Assembly: GCA_902805475.1 (NCBI GenBank)
Contig: CADCSX010000011.1
Location: forward strand, 932,001-996,000
Reading direction: 5' to 3'
Origin: Entonaema liquescens
Taxonomy: Eukaryota; Ascomycota; Sordariomycetes; Xylariales; Xylariaceae
Length of the DNA stretch: 64,000 bases
The notes beneath the pieces were generated by a model. That model did not search any database, had not been told where the DNA came from, and was given only the letters and a program-made list of their open reading frames with translations. Numbering within the stretch: the stretch's first letter is position 1; each line of letters opens with the position of its first letter. This document shows positions 9,945 to 20,859 of the stretch, piece after piece. The translations under genes and the position numbers were made by a program.

Positions 9945-12600
9945 TTCGTATTTCGAACGGAGACTGGTAGTCCTATTACATACCGTCTCGACTCCTGACT
10001 AGGCTCGCGGTGGGTTGTCGCAACGAGGTTTCCACCAAGCATAGGGTAGCTTATCCTAGGATTTCGAAACTATCCGAGTATGCCTCTTGCTCTACCTAGC
10101 AACATTGACGTCATGGCGACTGTCTCAGTATAGCTGCATAATCCAGCTGAGTGGTAATAATAGCTCTCACGAGATGTCGTCCGGCTGCCATGACGATGCT
10201 GACGTTGGTGTCACTCGAAGAGTGGTGGCATTGTTCGTGATCAACGAAACACGTACCACAAGAAGGATAGTAGAGGAATCCGTCGATACCTCGATCTTGT
10301 ATTGTTGAAGAGTAGTAGGGCCTGAGCGGTAAAAATAGTAATACTATGTACATATGTACAACTATTGCCGGACCCCTATTAAGCAGTAGATCTTTACTTT
10401 CTTCTGAAACCTATCTTAGGTACGGACCCGTAACTCGAAACGAGTTTCTGTATTATTCCTTTTGTAGACACAACATTTTTGACCAATCATATTTTATATT
10501 GATTTACTTTTTATGAAGTTTTTGAAGTTCTTTATAGTAGGCTATTTTAACCCCGGATCCGCCGGATATTATTGCTGCTTGGCTGTGCCACTTTAGCTGA
10601 ATTCTTCTCCGCCTCTTTTCACTTTCACGCCTTTCCCTTACGTTACGCGCCGTAACAATATCTTGGTCAATTTGCTTATTTCAACGTCTTTCGATGGAAG
10701 TTACAGAGAAAGCTATACATATGAATGAGAACATGTATGCAACATAACATAACTATATAACATAACTATATTATCTTAATACTATTGACTCTCAATTTAA
10801 TCATTATCAAGTTGATTTTTCATGGCTCAGAATTGAGTATTAATAATTGACATGCTTCAAGAGTTTGCTTAACCCGTATTACACGGACCAAGTCAGTCTA
10901 TAATAGACAAAAATTGGCCCTAAATTCTATTCCTCCATGATGTCATCTTACGATTTTGTTTACGACCCCATTGACCGTGCTTAATATTCCTTCGCGAGCG
11001 GCAATGCAGCCGGCGCGTATCGAGTAGCAAGAGCTGAGGCCGTTTCTCGATATTATTAGTGGGCAACCGTTTGAGCGCCTCGTCGTAAATACTTCCGCCA
11101 GCCCATTAGCAAGTGCAGTATTCAGTCGGATGTCATTTTTTCTCGCATTAGGATCGACACCTCCAGCCAACTTCCTAGGGTCACATTAGAGCCTTGCGGG
11201 GGAGCATAAGGCGAGCATGCGAGCGGAACCGAGATTCCGGGCGGCCCCCCTGCGGCGTTGTGCAGCTTGACAGTCGACACAGGTGAGTGACCGACTACCG
11301 AGCCTGCCGAATACCTTGAGGAAAGGAGCCGGCCCCTAATCCGACTCCGCATTTGGGTCTGCGCCTTGGACAAGGAACCATTCGATCGACCGCTCGTCAC
11401 ACAGCACGTAGCCAGATCGCCTTATTATTAAAATAAAACCACGATAGATAAATCCTTCGAGTGGGCGCTAATATCGAAATGCTCGTGATCGACAAAGACT
11501 ACTTGCGCCCGCCTGTAAGCGGAGGTTTGTCATAGCCTATTGTAACTTTCATGCCGATGATTAGGATCACCCCCTCCGCAACCACGTGTTGTACACTCAA
11601 CTCCAAACGCTCATCGGGCAGTACGATAAAAAGGTATTCAACGGGAGCTTGCATAATACTTTTCAAACGCTTCAAGTATTACTCATAAAATATGTGTAAC
11701 TGATACTTATCTAGCTAATTATAAATAATGCAACATTGACTTTAAAACTAAATAATAAATGCATGAATTAAGTATATTAATTTAACTATATTTAAAGTTG
11801 TACACTTTTAAACACTGAGGTATACTTTATTAACCGCCGAACAACAGTATATTTTTATGTAGTTAAACTCGGTATCATATCTTGGTTTTTGTGGATTACT
11901 AGATCGTGCATAAGCTTATTTTAGGTACCTGTTTAGGTGTGTAGATCCCCACATGTAAGGTCTTTTGTTTAGCGGTCAGTGAGATCGCCGTACCTTAGTT
12001 AAGCTTCCCTGCCCGCCCCTAAACCCCAGAGCCTCACTGATAGGCGACCCACCTTCAGCCCTAAGTGGAGCAAATCAGCCGCAAAGGTAGCGCGATCCAG
12101 TCCCGATAGAATAATAATCAGCGGGTCTTATATGGGGGCGAGTAATCCTCCATTCTGCGTCACGCCGTCACGCAGTCAGGAGATGCCCGAGTTTTTCAAT
12201 CGCATTGTTGATAAGGTTGAATAACACAACCCCTGAGTCCAGCGTATAATCCTACACATCTTTTCGCTATGACGGCCACCATAATGATTGCGTCATTGTG
12301 CGCTTCTGCTAGCAGCCTTCCGATCCTTTTATTATTAGACATTACTATCTCGTCTTATTAGTACTGTCTACACATATTTGACGATCTCACCCTAGAGGCT
12401 ATGATCGTCGAATATACTAGCTCTAGGTAATACAATATTTCCGAGCCTCTGTAGCTTTCAAAGCAAGTAGCGTAATTATTCCGCTTGATCCTTCTATCTA
12501 GTTTTACCATCCTGCATTGCAATCCGTCTAAAGCTGCTGTTACTGTCTGTTGCACTGTAAACTCTGTAATATGTAGCTAAGATACCAGTTAACTGAGGCA
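9945..12600. other. Gene-poor spacer, partly very AT-rich
   Basis: About 2.7 kb without a supported gene. The portion from roughly 11640 to 11880 and that around 10735-10860 are strongly AT-rich with many TAA/TTA words, while 11180-11360 is more GC-rich. The frames at 10943-11170 and 11122-11400 have no recognisable content. The contrast could reflect an old repeat altered by RIP, but no element ends were found. Confidence 0.5.
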
Positions 12601-12607
12601 TATAAGA
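12601..12607 (+). promoter_or_regulatory. TATA-like element of the ADP-ribosyltransferase gene
   Basis: TATAAGA, 180 nt upstream of the ATG at 12781, followed by a CT-rich leader. Confidence 0.4.
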
Positions 12608-12780
12608 AGTAGTCGTTGTTGCTCTGTAACTTGAACATTTGCAACTTCCCACCCAAGCCATCTGTCTCATCTTGACACTCTTGTCAACCCTCCGAGGCTT
12701 TGTATATCTCCAAGCCTCTTCATATTTCCCAGTCTTCCCACTCTTTGACATTTGCATCCAGCACGGCAAATCAGCTCAAA

Positions 12781-13284
12781 ATGCTTACCTCCTACTTCGC
12801 CTACCTTGTTTCTTTCCTGTCGCTACTAGGCTCTGCCGTAGCCGGATACTATCGAGTGGATTTCCGCCCACCAGCACAGGTTAAGAACGATGGAGGCCTC
12901 CTGAGCCATAACCCTGACGGGACTGGCTCCGTCATTGACCACGTCAAGAACACACTGGGAAACGATGATCCATGGGTATCTACCACGACCGATTACAACT
13001 TCGCCAAAGCAGGTGCCAAATCCCCCGGCAACGTCTACATCTACTACATCGACACCTCGGGCCTCAACCCTGTCGACACTCTCAAGGCGTTCGCGGACGC
13101 GGGCGAAGTACACCCTCATCCTGGCGAGAGTGAGTGGTCGATCAAGGGGTCTATCCCCTGGGACCACATCACGCAGTGGGACACTTTCAAGAGGAGCAAG
13201 AAGACCGGGACTACGACCAGGCAGGACTTTGACAATGGTCAGGGTGGCGCTGCCAAGGCACGTGCGGTTGAATTCACCGCTTAG
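12781..13284 (+). CDS. Secreted ADP-ribosyltransferase, heat-labile enterotoxin A-chain-like
   Basis: 167-residue intronless gene for a predicted secreted mono-ADP-ribosyltransferase of the R-S-E class (Enterotoxin_a-like fold), a family that moves ADP-ribose from NAD+ to a target molecule. Residues 1-21 are a signal peptide ending AVA, and the mature protein begins at once with the catalytic-arginine block YYRVDFRPP. The Ser-Thr-Thr strand is visible in PWVSTTTDYNF at about residue 60, and the E-x-E motif is HPGESEWSIKGSIPW at about 114-128. The order and spacing of all three blocks match the family, so the enzyme looks catalytically competent. There is no B-subunit or targeting domain, and the C-terminus is a short basic tail. 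A longer frame starts at 12700, but the ATG at 12781 directly heads the signal peptide. Target and role (effector, insect or microbe antagonism) are unknown. Confidence 0.82.
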   Translation: MLTSYFAYLVSFLSLLGSAVAGYYRVDFRPPAQVKNDGGLLSHNPDGTGSVIDHVKNTLGNDDPWVSTTTDYNFAKAGAKSPGNVYIYYIDTSGLNPVDTLKAFADAGEVHPHPGESEWSIKGSIPWDHITQWDTFKRSKKTGTTTRQDFDNGQGGAAKARAVEFTA

Positions 13285-13852
13285 ACTTAGATGTCTTACT
13301 GATTACAGAGCGTAACCGTCTGGGCAGCCCGTCCTAAGACGCCTACCTCAAAACGCTGGATTTTTTTTTCTCTGGATATCAAGTGACTTCGATCATCGTG
13401 TATGAATAGGAATACTTGCTTTTCATAGAAACACTCACTTTTCCAATGTACAATTATCTACCAATTTTACGTGTCCATCCTGCATTTTCACACAGGAACT
13501 TACCATCTCGACCAAATGAATAAAATCCCAAAAAATGAGACTTCTTATTGTCTTTAATAGTATAGTTGGGAGTTTAATTCTCCGCAGCGGCCCTCCCAGA
13601 TCACAGATACCCAAAGCAAGTATGATAATATGTGAAGCTAGAAATTGTAAGATCCCTAGATAATCACACAATTACTCAAATATGGGATCAATAATTAAAG
13701 TATAGCTTTTATTTCTGACATTCATTGCTTTAGTTTGCATTTCATTTGCCGACACCATCGATCCGGGGGTTATTAATGTTGCATTACCTATTAGGCAGTG
13801 ACAACAGGCTACAGTATATTAGAAAAGACTGGACAACATCTCAGCTAGTAAC

Positions 13853-14401
13853 CTATTTCGGATCCACCTTCTTATAAGCCTTAGAATCCCAAAACGCCGA
13901 GGACGGGTACTGGGGGAGATTCTCAAACTCGCAGCGAAGGTGGCCTCTGGCCAGCATCACGGCCTCCTTCTCAGCCTGCTCTGCGTCGCATTGCAACCCG
14001 GCCTTATTGCCTTCCCAGGTAATGCTTTCGACCTTCGCACTCCCGCCGTGATCGTTGCTTGGTTTCGGCACGATGTGAAGGATGTAGCACTCCTCCTGTA
14101 GCCAGTTTCGGATGATGTGGATAGACACGCCGCCATTTTCGTCTGGGTCCTCGACTAGGAAATCCCATTTGTCGTCCATACTTTGAGATTTGAACCCGAC
14201 TTTGAGCTTTTCCAAGTCTGAATCGCTGATGGCCATTCCCCAAGGTGCTGTGAGAGGCTCCTTCATGGGATTTTTCGAGCCGCGCTCGTAAGTTGTCGAA
14301 AGAAACTTCTTCCACTCTTCCTCATCCACTTCGGAATCGCTGTCCGTTACCGGAGATTCCGTTGTAGGTTCCTTCTGTTCCGCCTTGCTATGTAGTGTCA
14401 T
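13853..14401 (-). CDS. Conserved fungal hypothetical protein
   Basis: 182-residue single-exon frame with no signal peptide or membrane segment. The N-terminus is acidic and disordered (DSDSEVDEEEWKKF). It is followed by a compact region with LTAPWGMAISDSDLEKLK, DDKWDFLVEDPDENG, IHIIRNWLQEECYILHIV and ESITWEGNKAGLQCDAEQA, and ends LPQYPSSAFWDSKAY. The pattern is that of a real globular protein and I recall similar fungal hypotheticals, but no function can be given. The ATG at 14401 (MTLHSKAEQK) is preferred over 14452 because the extra 17 residues look like leader translation. A TATATA element lies at about 14565-14570 on the promoter side. Confidence 0.65.
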   Translation of the reverse strand: MTLHSKAEQKEPTTESPVTDSDSEVDEEEWKKFLSTTYERGSKNPMKEPLTAPWGMAISDSDLEKLKVGFKSQSMDDKWDFLVEDPDENGGVSIHIIRNWLQEECYILHIVPKPSNDHGGSAKVESITWEGNKAGLQCDAEQAEKEAVMLARGHLRCEFENLPQYPSSAFWDSKAYKKVDPK

Positions 14402-14451
14402 ATTGTAACTCGTGTCAAAATGTATTAGCGGTGATAAGTATTTAAAACCCA

Positions 14452-15364
14452 AGAATGGTAGTGAACGGGTTGATTGACTTGGGTAGAGGATCTAGGAGGT
14501 ATTAGGAAAAAAGAAAAAGGAGAAAGAAATCAAAAACCGGTTTACAGGGTGGGTGAAGAGTGAATATATAGGGGTTATGCGGCGGTGTTATAGTAATGGT
14601 CCATTCAATGTTGTAAGGCTGATACTGATACCTATTAAGAGCATACTACACTACCTATCTATACATTAAGTACTTAGGTACGGATCTGCACCCATAAATG
14701 CATTAAACCCATAGGATTCTTAGTACTGCGGTATGACGTCAGGCGGATTATATAGTGAGCACTGACCTTTATCTAAGTCCTAGCAGGTGCCTAGAATGCA
14801 GAGCTGACCACTGTTTGGCCTGTGCCCCACTCTCATCTTTTTCATCTTTTTCATCACCCTCTTGCCAAAAGGTCTATTCTTCTTCTTCCTCCTCGGGGCG
14901 AGAGGAATAGTGGCTTCTTATGCTCAGAGTCTGGTCAATCCCACTCCCAATGTAGCAATCAGAAATATGAAGTTATTCTAACCTAGTGAAATATACGGTA
15001 TATGAACCGTTGTAGTAACTTAATTGACCAACCAAGCTACTCTATGAGTGAAGGGGGAAGTCCGACTTATATAGTCTCTTGACCACTCATTTCAGCACAA
15101 CCAACACGCATAATACAATACCGTTCTTTCGGCTTACAGCATAACTAACTCTCGTATATCTTCTCGTCCGATCGTTCAGCGTTTTTCAATATCTACCACC
15201 AAAGTGTCGTGACACGCTCGAGGAAAAGGAATCTAATTTTCAAGGGGAGAACAAACAGCTAAGAATCGTGAATCAGTGTGGGCTGCGTAAACTTGAACAA
15301 AATTCATGAATCAAGTAATCACTGACCCCAAGTCATAAGCTATTTCTTTTATTATACTTCTGAG
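14452..15364. other. Intergenic, no gene seen
   Basis: Promoter side of the hypothetical gene at 13853-14401 and left flank of the tandem duplication. No supported coding content on either strand. Confidence 0.5.
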
Positions 15365-15463
15365 TCAATACCCATTCACACCCCATCTAAGAATGTTTAG
15401 TAACTACAGGTAGCAATTTCTACGACACAGATATTACGCAGCCCTAAGCTCTCAACTCTAGTG

Positions 15464-15473
15464 TATATTTAAA
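15464..15473 (+). promoter_or_regulatory. TATA-like element of Cys-rich copy 2
   Basis: TATATTTAAA about 205 nt upstream of the ATG. The matching position in unit B (17011-17020) reads TATATATTTA, so the element survived in both duplicated promoters. Confidence 0.4.
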
Positions 15474-15676
15474 TCTCCATGTCGTTCTCGGAAACAGGAA
15501 GGCAAGATTCTTAACCACCAGCAACCTCTTCGATTAACCAACTACATCCCTTTCCTCCTGCAAGGTAGTAATCTCGCTATACCACACCCCTCGTCTTCAT
15601 CAAGACATCATCATCCCTAGAACTCTCAAAAAACCCACCCTACGTCGACACCGTCTTATCCAACCAAGCAAGCAGG

Positions 15677-15937
15677 ATGTGCAACAAGGTAATCCGACGC
15701 TACCAATACACATGCCAGGACAAGCGGATAACGCACGAAGTCGAGCTCTGCAGCAACCCCACGCCTCGCTGCCTGGACAACGCATCCTTGATCGACCGTA
15801 GTTCGCCGACGATCTGGGGCGGGGACAACTGCCCTCTGTGCGTCGAGGCAGAGCGACAGCGGCAGGAGCAAGAGCGTAGTTGGCTCAGCTGGCTGGTTGG
15901 TCGTCGCTGGTGGAATAATACGGCGGTACATGCCTAA
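15677..15937 (+). CDS. Small Cys-rich protein, family copy 2
   Basis: 86-residue single-exon frame, no signal peptide. It begins MCNKVIRRYQYTC, has a central LCSNPTPRC block and a CPLC pair, then a charged helix-like stretch EAERQRQEQERS and a Trp-rich end (WLSWLVGRRWWNN). The copy at 17202 matches it along the whole length and shares promoter and flanks, so the frame is under common descent rather than chance. The cysteine spacing suggests a small zinc-binding fold (inference). Unlike copy 1 it keeps the WL-x-GRR end that copy 3 also has, and it then runs a few residues further. Function unknown. Confidence 0.68.
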   Translation: MCNKVIRRYQYTCQDKRITHEVELCSNPTPRCLDNASLIDRSSPTIWGGDNCPLCVEAERQRQEQERSWLSWLVGRRWWNNTAVHA

Positions 15938-16917
15938 CCCTAATCTCTCGGACATGCCATACGATCCCTACTCGAAGGATGGATGTCGCTCACTCCTCCG
16001 GTTACCCTTGGGGATCGTTCGCTATGGCTTCGCTTCGCTGGTAGATGTAGCTGTATTCTTTAGATGAGCTTACCTACTATAATCATATCTTATGCTTTCT
16101 GATAGGTGAATCTTTTGTCTGGCTTAAGCTTAAGCTAGCTCTCTTGTAACGTGAAATATATTCCTAGTATACAGTAAGACCAAGGTTAATAACGGGATTC
16201 GTGATGAGAAGTGATGATTCTATCCGGTGCTGATGCTGTTGAATCGGGGTTTATTTTCTCAAAACTACTTGAGAATTGACCTTTCTTGACTGATTGGATA
16301 ACATTGGATTATTAAAATAGTGGACAGGATGCCACAGGTAATTTGTCAGGGGTTTCACTTCAGACTCCCTTAGAACAAAGAAGCTGTTTATTATGTATAG
16401 CTCTGACTTCAGAGCTACCTAACTTGGAATTAAATTATATATGATTACATTGTAAATTGTTAGGTATACTCATTCTTCAAAAAGAAAACCCCCCAGGCTT
16501 GATAATTGTCGGATGCCGCCTCAAACCCGCAAACAGGAAGTAAACATAACTTAAGACCTCGACCAAAGAACCAAGTGATTACAAGATAGTTGGATAGCTC
16601 GGAGCTGAACTACATGTACCTAGCTACAAGTCACAAGGCCACTTGTTATTGACACGGGCTTTCGGACCGTACCTGTGATATTGTGAACTTAAATCTTTTG
16701 ATAGAAGCAACTAGAGTTCCACGAACCATCGCTGTAAGACACTTCAGCTTCACGAGTAGGACTTTTGATGTCTTATTACCGAAGCCATTGTCTGTTTTTC
16801 CTTTTTGTTTAATTCTTGTCAAGACTTTTAGAGGAAAGCCAACTCAAGAGTTCGGTTTCTATAGGCTGAATCAGATTAAATATTCACTCCAAGTCTCAAG
16901 AGAATCATGCTTCTAAG

Positions 16918-17965
16918 TAAATAACCCATTCACCCCATCTAACAGCGCCTCGTAATTACAAGTAACTATCTCTACGACGTAAGTGTGCTGCGTCCGTAAG
17001 CCCCCAACTCTATATATTTACGCCCTCATATCCTCTGGGATACGAAGATACTTAACCACTGGCAACCTCTTCAATCAATCAACTCCCCTTCCCTCCTTCT
17101 AGTGTTCCCCCTACATTACCCTCCTTGTTTCTATCAAGACATCGTCGTCCTCGGAACACTATAGGTATACCGGTACTATCTTGTCTAGGTAGCTAAGTAA
17201 GATGTGCGAAAGGGTGGTTAAACGCTAGCTATACCCATGCGGGCACAGGCGGTTTGATACCAAATTGTACTCCTGTGCCAATCCCACCCCGACCTGCCTG
17301 AATCCAAACCCGGTTGTGGACCATCGTTCGCCAGTAAAATGGTGCACTGAAATCTGTCTCACGTGCACCGTGAGGGAGGATCGACGACAGCAGCAGGAAC
17401 GCAGCTGGTTCAACTGGCTATTCGGTCGCCGTTAGTGAGATACTATGATCCCTACGCGAATGGCATATGTCGCTCATCCCCCGCCGGTTACCCTTAGGAG
17501 ATCGTTCGCCGTGATTTCACTTCGCTAGAAGATGCAGCTATATTTATTAGATGAATTTACTATAATAATATCTTACGCTTTCTGATAGGTAAATCTCTTA
17601 CCCGAGCCCAGCTTAACTACAGTAGCTCTTCCGTAAAATGATGATTCTCTCCGGTGCCGATGTTGTTCAATACCTAGGGGTTTATTTTCTCGAAACTACT
17701 TCGGAATCGAATTCCCTTTACTAATTGGATGGTATCGGATTATTAAACTAGTGGACAAATGATAGTGGATGTCATAGGTAACCCATAAGATATCATAAGC
17801 CCCTTATGGCGTTGCTTTACGTTTAATTGTATTGTATATTTTCGATGTGCTCTTCAAGAAACTTAGGCTTGATAATTATGTAATGCCGTCTCATACCTGT
17901 AACCAAGAAGTAAACATAACTTAAGACCTTAATCAAATAACCAAGCCATTGGTTATATAGGTACC
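16918..17965 (+). repeat. Tandem segmental duplication, unit B
   Basis: Second copy of the segment at 15365-16590, separated from it by about 330 bases. It carries the same leader, coding region and downstream words with many substitutions and small indels, so the duplication is not very recent. The part corresponding to about 16320-16490 is the least alignable. Confidence 0.75.
17202..17435 (+). pseudogene. Small Cys-rich protein, family copy 3, one in-frame stop
   Basis: Begins MCERVVKR, then TAG at codon 9 where copy 2 has a Tyr codon. After that the frame stays open for 68 codons to TAG at 17433-17435. The rest keeps every family feature: YPCGHRRF, SCANPTPTC, a CLTC pair, REDRRQQQERS and WFNWLFGRR. 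Only one lesion separates it from an intact gene, so it is a young pseudogene, a site of stop readthrough, or a base error. There is no other ATG near enough to keep the first cysteines. Confidence 0.7.
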
Positions 17966-18035
17966 TAGAGAGATGGGTACTTGCTCACATATATAACCCA
18001 AGAGAACGCCTACCACAAGTAATAGCACGATCTAC
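17436..18035. other. Duplication flank, no gene seen
   Basis: Mostly unit B downstream sequence, then the 3' flank of the DUF3176 gene. No coding support. Confidence 0.5.
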
Positions 18036-20021
18036 CTAATTGGCCGAGCCCCTATTCTCCTCTCTAGGGAAAAACTTCAACAAGCCATGCTCATCCTCCC
18101 TAAACTCCATGTAAACCCCCTTTGCCAGTCTTTCCAATTTACCCACGCTCTCTCTCATACTATTCACCGGCTCATCACCTTCATAGCCATCAAGAGGGTG
18201 GAAGAGCAGGGCCAGTGGCGAGGATTTGAGAAGGGGTTGGTTCCGAGTCAGTACGATAGAGACGGAGAGTAATACTGCGGTGATGAGGACTTCAGCCGCC
18301 GGTAAGATGATCCACGGCCAGTAAACGTGCCAATATGATTCCTGGTAGAAGGCCTGGCCAGGCCACATCATGGCGTCATCGTTGTCGCCGAGCACGGAGT
18401 TGCGTATCATGTTTGTAAGGGCATTCTCGATGTTCTTTGTGAACTCAACTGGATCCGCGCGGTATATAAGCACGTCGAAGTCGAGATCTGGTGCGTCGTA
18501 TCGGGGTTTAAAGGGCCATCGAAGACTGCGTGTAAAACGCTTGTTGACGTGTTCGAAGAGCCCGTATCGTACGGAGATGCTCATATTGAAGAGTTGGCTG
18601 GAAGAGTCTGTGTAGAACGCATCATATGTCGAGGATAGCGATAGGTTAGGGTAGTCCTCTTGAAACCAGCCAATTCTATGAAGCTTTTGGATGGTATAAT
18701 TGGCCTCTTGGATCCCGGCGGGTGTTGCCACTACGTCGTGGTATGTCTTGACGCAGAAGTATAAGATAATCCTAAACGCTTTATAATCCGTAAATAGGTC
18801 TGTACTATTCGGATTTGTGTTATTAACCCCATATAATACGCCTCCTGCGACATCGCCCCAGTTATTCCAAGTTTGCGATGTAACGAATAGCGAGATACCG
18901 TCGCCGTGTGTCATCATTATAGATTCCCCTTGGGGGAATTTAAATATGCAATTGTGTGGTCCCCAGCCGGTTTGGCAGTGCCTTTCAACGATATGGGTGG
19001 TGTCTTCGTAATCGGCACAGACTGCTAATGTGTCGAACTGATCCCAAGTACATCTTGCAGAAGGCTCTGGACAATGAAAGTTTACTTCCTGAACAGAGCC
19101 AGCAGCAGCATTTATAACAACTGCATGTAGGTTTAATAGGTCTACAGTTGGATTAGAGAAATCTATCGGTTCATTAATTACTTAAACTCCCAACGAGAAC
19201 CGGGATCAGGGCATACCTTCATCGGGTTGTATCGAATTAGACCCCATGGCCTTTGACGTATAAGTAATCGCTCGTCCTATTTGTGCTGTGACGTTCGGTA
19301 TCAAAATCAGTCTATTCTGCTGCTCTAACATTTGCTGGGCTGTTGGTTCGATGGCCAATGCAATCAACGTGACCAGAGCCAATGCCCACGCAGTAACAGC
19401 TTTAAGGCGGCCAGTCAGTAGCAACAAGAAGCAACCCCATGGCCCCCGACTTGCGTCGTCATAGAGTTGTAAGTGATGAAGTGGATTGGCTCGGTTTTTA
19501 AAATGGTCCCATTTAAGTTGACTGAGGCAAGACGCGATAGGAATCATCATTGCTGTCCTAGCGATCGTGGTGAGAACAGCTATCATGGAGTTTGGTCGTA
19601 TCGAATATGACCACGTTTCAGTCGATTGATCATCGACCTTTTTCAGCACGACAATAATCAAACTTATGCTAATAAGACTCAAGACTGAGCCTCCTATCTC
19701 CCACCACCACCACCAAGAAGAAGTTGTGCTTAGACGCTCTGATTTTGGCTTTGACACAACCTTTTCATTTTTAGTCGTCCTGTCAGAATCGTCCGAAAGT
19801 TGGAAATATTGATGTGAGCTTTGGCTGCGGTTGATATCCGTTTGTACACCTTCCATATGAGAGTGGTAGCTCGGGCTTCTGGTGGTTTGTTCTGATGGCG
19901 TGGGAAGGGATATGTCAGCTGACACATGACCGTTCCCCGAATCGTAGCCTAATGTTAAGCTACTTCTTGGGCTCGGTATCTCGTCATTCGTAGATTGAAC
20001 ACGACGGATAGGCGCGTACAT
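18036..20021 (-). CDS. DUF3176 family membrane protein
   Basis: 636-residue protein of the fungal DUF3176 family; function unknown. Exon 1 is 19217-20021 and exon 2 is 18036-19141, joined in phase 1 to give QPDEDLLNLHAV. The N-terminal ~110 residues are polar and Ser-rich. A run of five Trp then leads into the first membrane segment (IGGSVLSLISISLIIVVL). Further segments follow at TTIARTAMMIPIASCL and VTAWALALVTLIALAI, and one near the C-terminus (WIILPAAEVLITAVLLSVSI). The large loop between them carries cysteines and several N-x-S/T sites, so it probably faces outside or the lumen. The start is set at MYAPIRRVQS; the frame is open 33 codons further upstream, but that part reads like leader sequence. 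Confidence 0.85.
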
Positions 20022-20859
20022 GCTAGGTTTGTTTTTGAGGCTGGGTCGATATCGCGTCGCGAGTATTAAGTCCTGAAATACTATATCGAAAAGTAGATGA
20101 GATATACAAGATTGTGTCATAAATTTCTTTCAATGAAAAAAAGGGGAGAATAAGAGGAAGGACGAACATTCGTTATAGGTATTCTTAAGATGACCAAAGA
20201 ATGCCTTGCTTGCATATTAGGACTAGCTCCTCGAAACGTAACACCAGCAATGCCTTAGCGAGGCTGTATCAAAGCCAAATGTTACACGATCGGTATCGAG
20301 ACATTAGTGAATTTGCTTTACAATACCATAGGTTTATGAATATAGGTAGGTCACTCTGTGGCTTTGAATGGCATGGACATGGAAGTATGTGTGATACAAA
20401 GCCACGGCCGCTCAGTAACGTTAGTCATTCGCTTCGATTTCTGAACTTAATGACGGATCGGACACCTGAACTTGTTCGTTTAACGGAACTCCCTGCTCTG
20501 ATCCCATGGGGGTGGCTTGAATCCATTGGACCAGATCAACCGGAGGCTGCAATACATCGCTGATCGAGCACAGATTGGCTGGGGGCCGTTGACGACCTGG
20601 AATACAAATATGTAGGTCCCGCATTGCCAAGAATACTAAAATATGATCAAATATTCTCCCCAATGTCTTGAGTTATCTGAATCGTATATATGTTGAAACT
20701 TGATATCCTCTGAAAGATCAAAACCGACGAGGACCTTAAAACTCCAATTATCGAACGCCTGAATAATGCTCCCGGCCATGGTTATGCCGCCCTTAATGTA
20801 ATTCAAGATTAACGAAACCACATTGCAAACCTACCTACTTACCATGCAAATCCTCGACC
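20022..20859. other. Intergenic, possible unrecognised short exons
   Basis: On the minus strand, frames at 20636-20821 (MAGSIIQAFDNWSFKVLVGF) and 20421-20663 (HICIPGRQRPPANLCSISDV) have protein-like composition and could be two exons of a small gene, but no clean splice join or family match was found. Otherwise empty. Confidence 0.3.

Larger units (their letters stand above)
15365..16590 (+). repeat. Tandem segmental duplication, unit A
   Basis: This segment can be followed base by base in unit B (16918-17965). Anchors are CCCATTCACACCCCATCTAA at the left, the leader GGCAACCTCTTCGATTAACC, the Cys-rich frame, TTATGCTTTCTGATAGGT downstream, and GAAGTAAACATAACTTAAGA near the right end. The copy covers promoter, leader, coding region and 3' flank. 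The boundaries are approximate, read by eye. Confidence 0.75.

Noticed and set aside
12700..12780. Upstream ATG extending the ADP-ribosyltransferase by 27 residues
   Set aside because: The extension lacks a signal-peptide start and would bury the clear signal peptide that begins at 12781.
16683..16916. 77-codon frame between the duplication units
   Set aside because: Not repeated in the duplicated DNA and without recognisable content.
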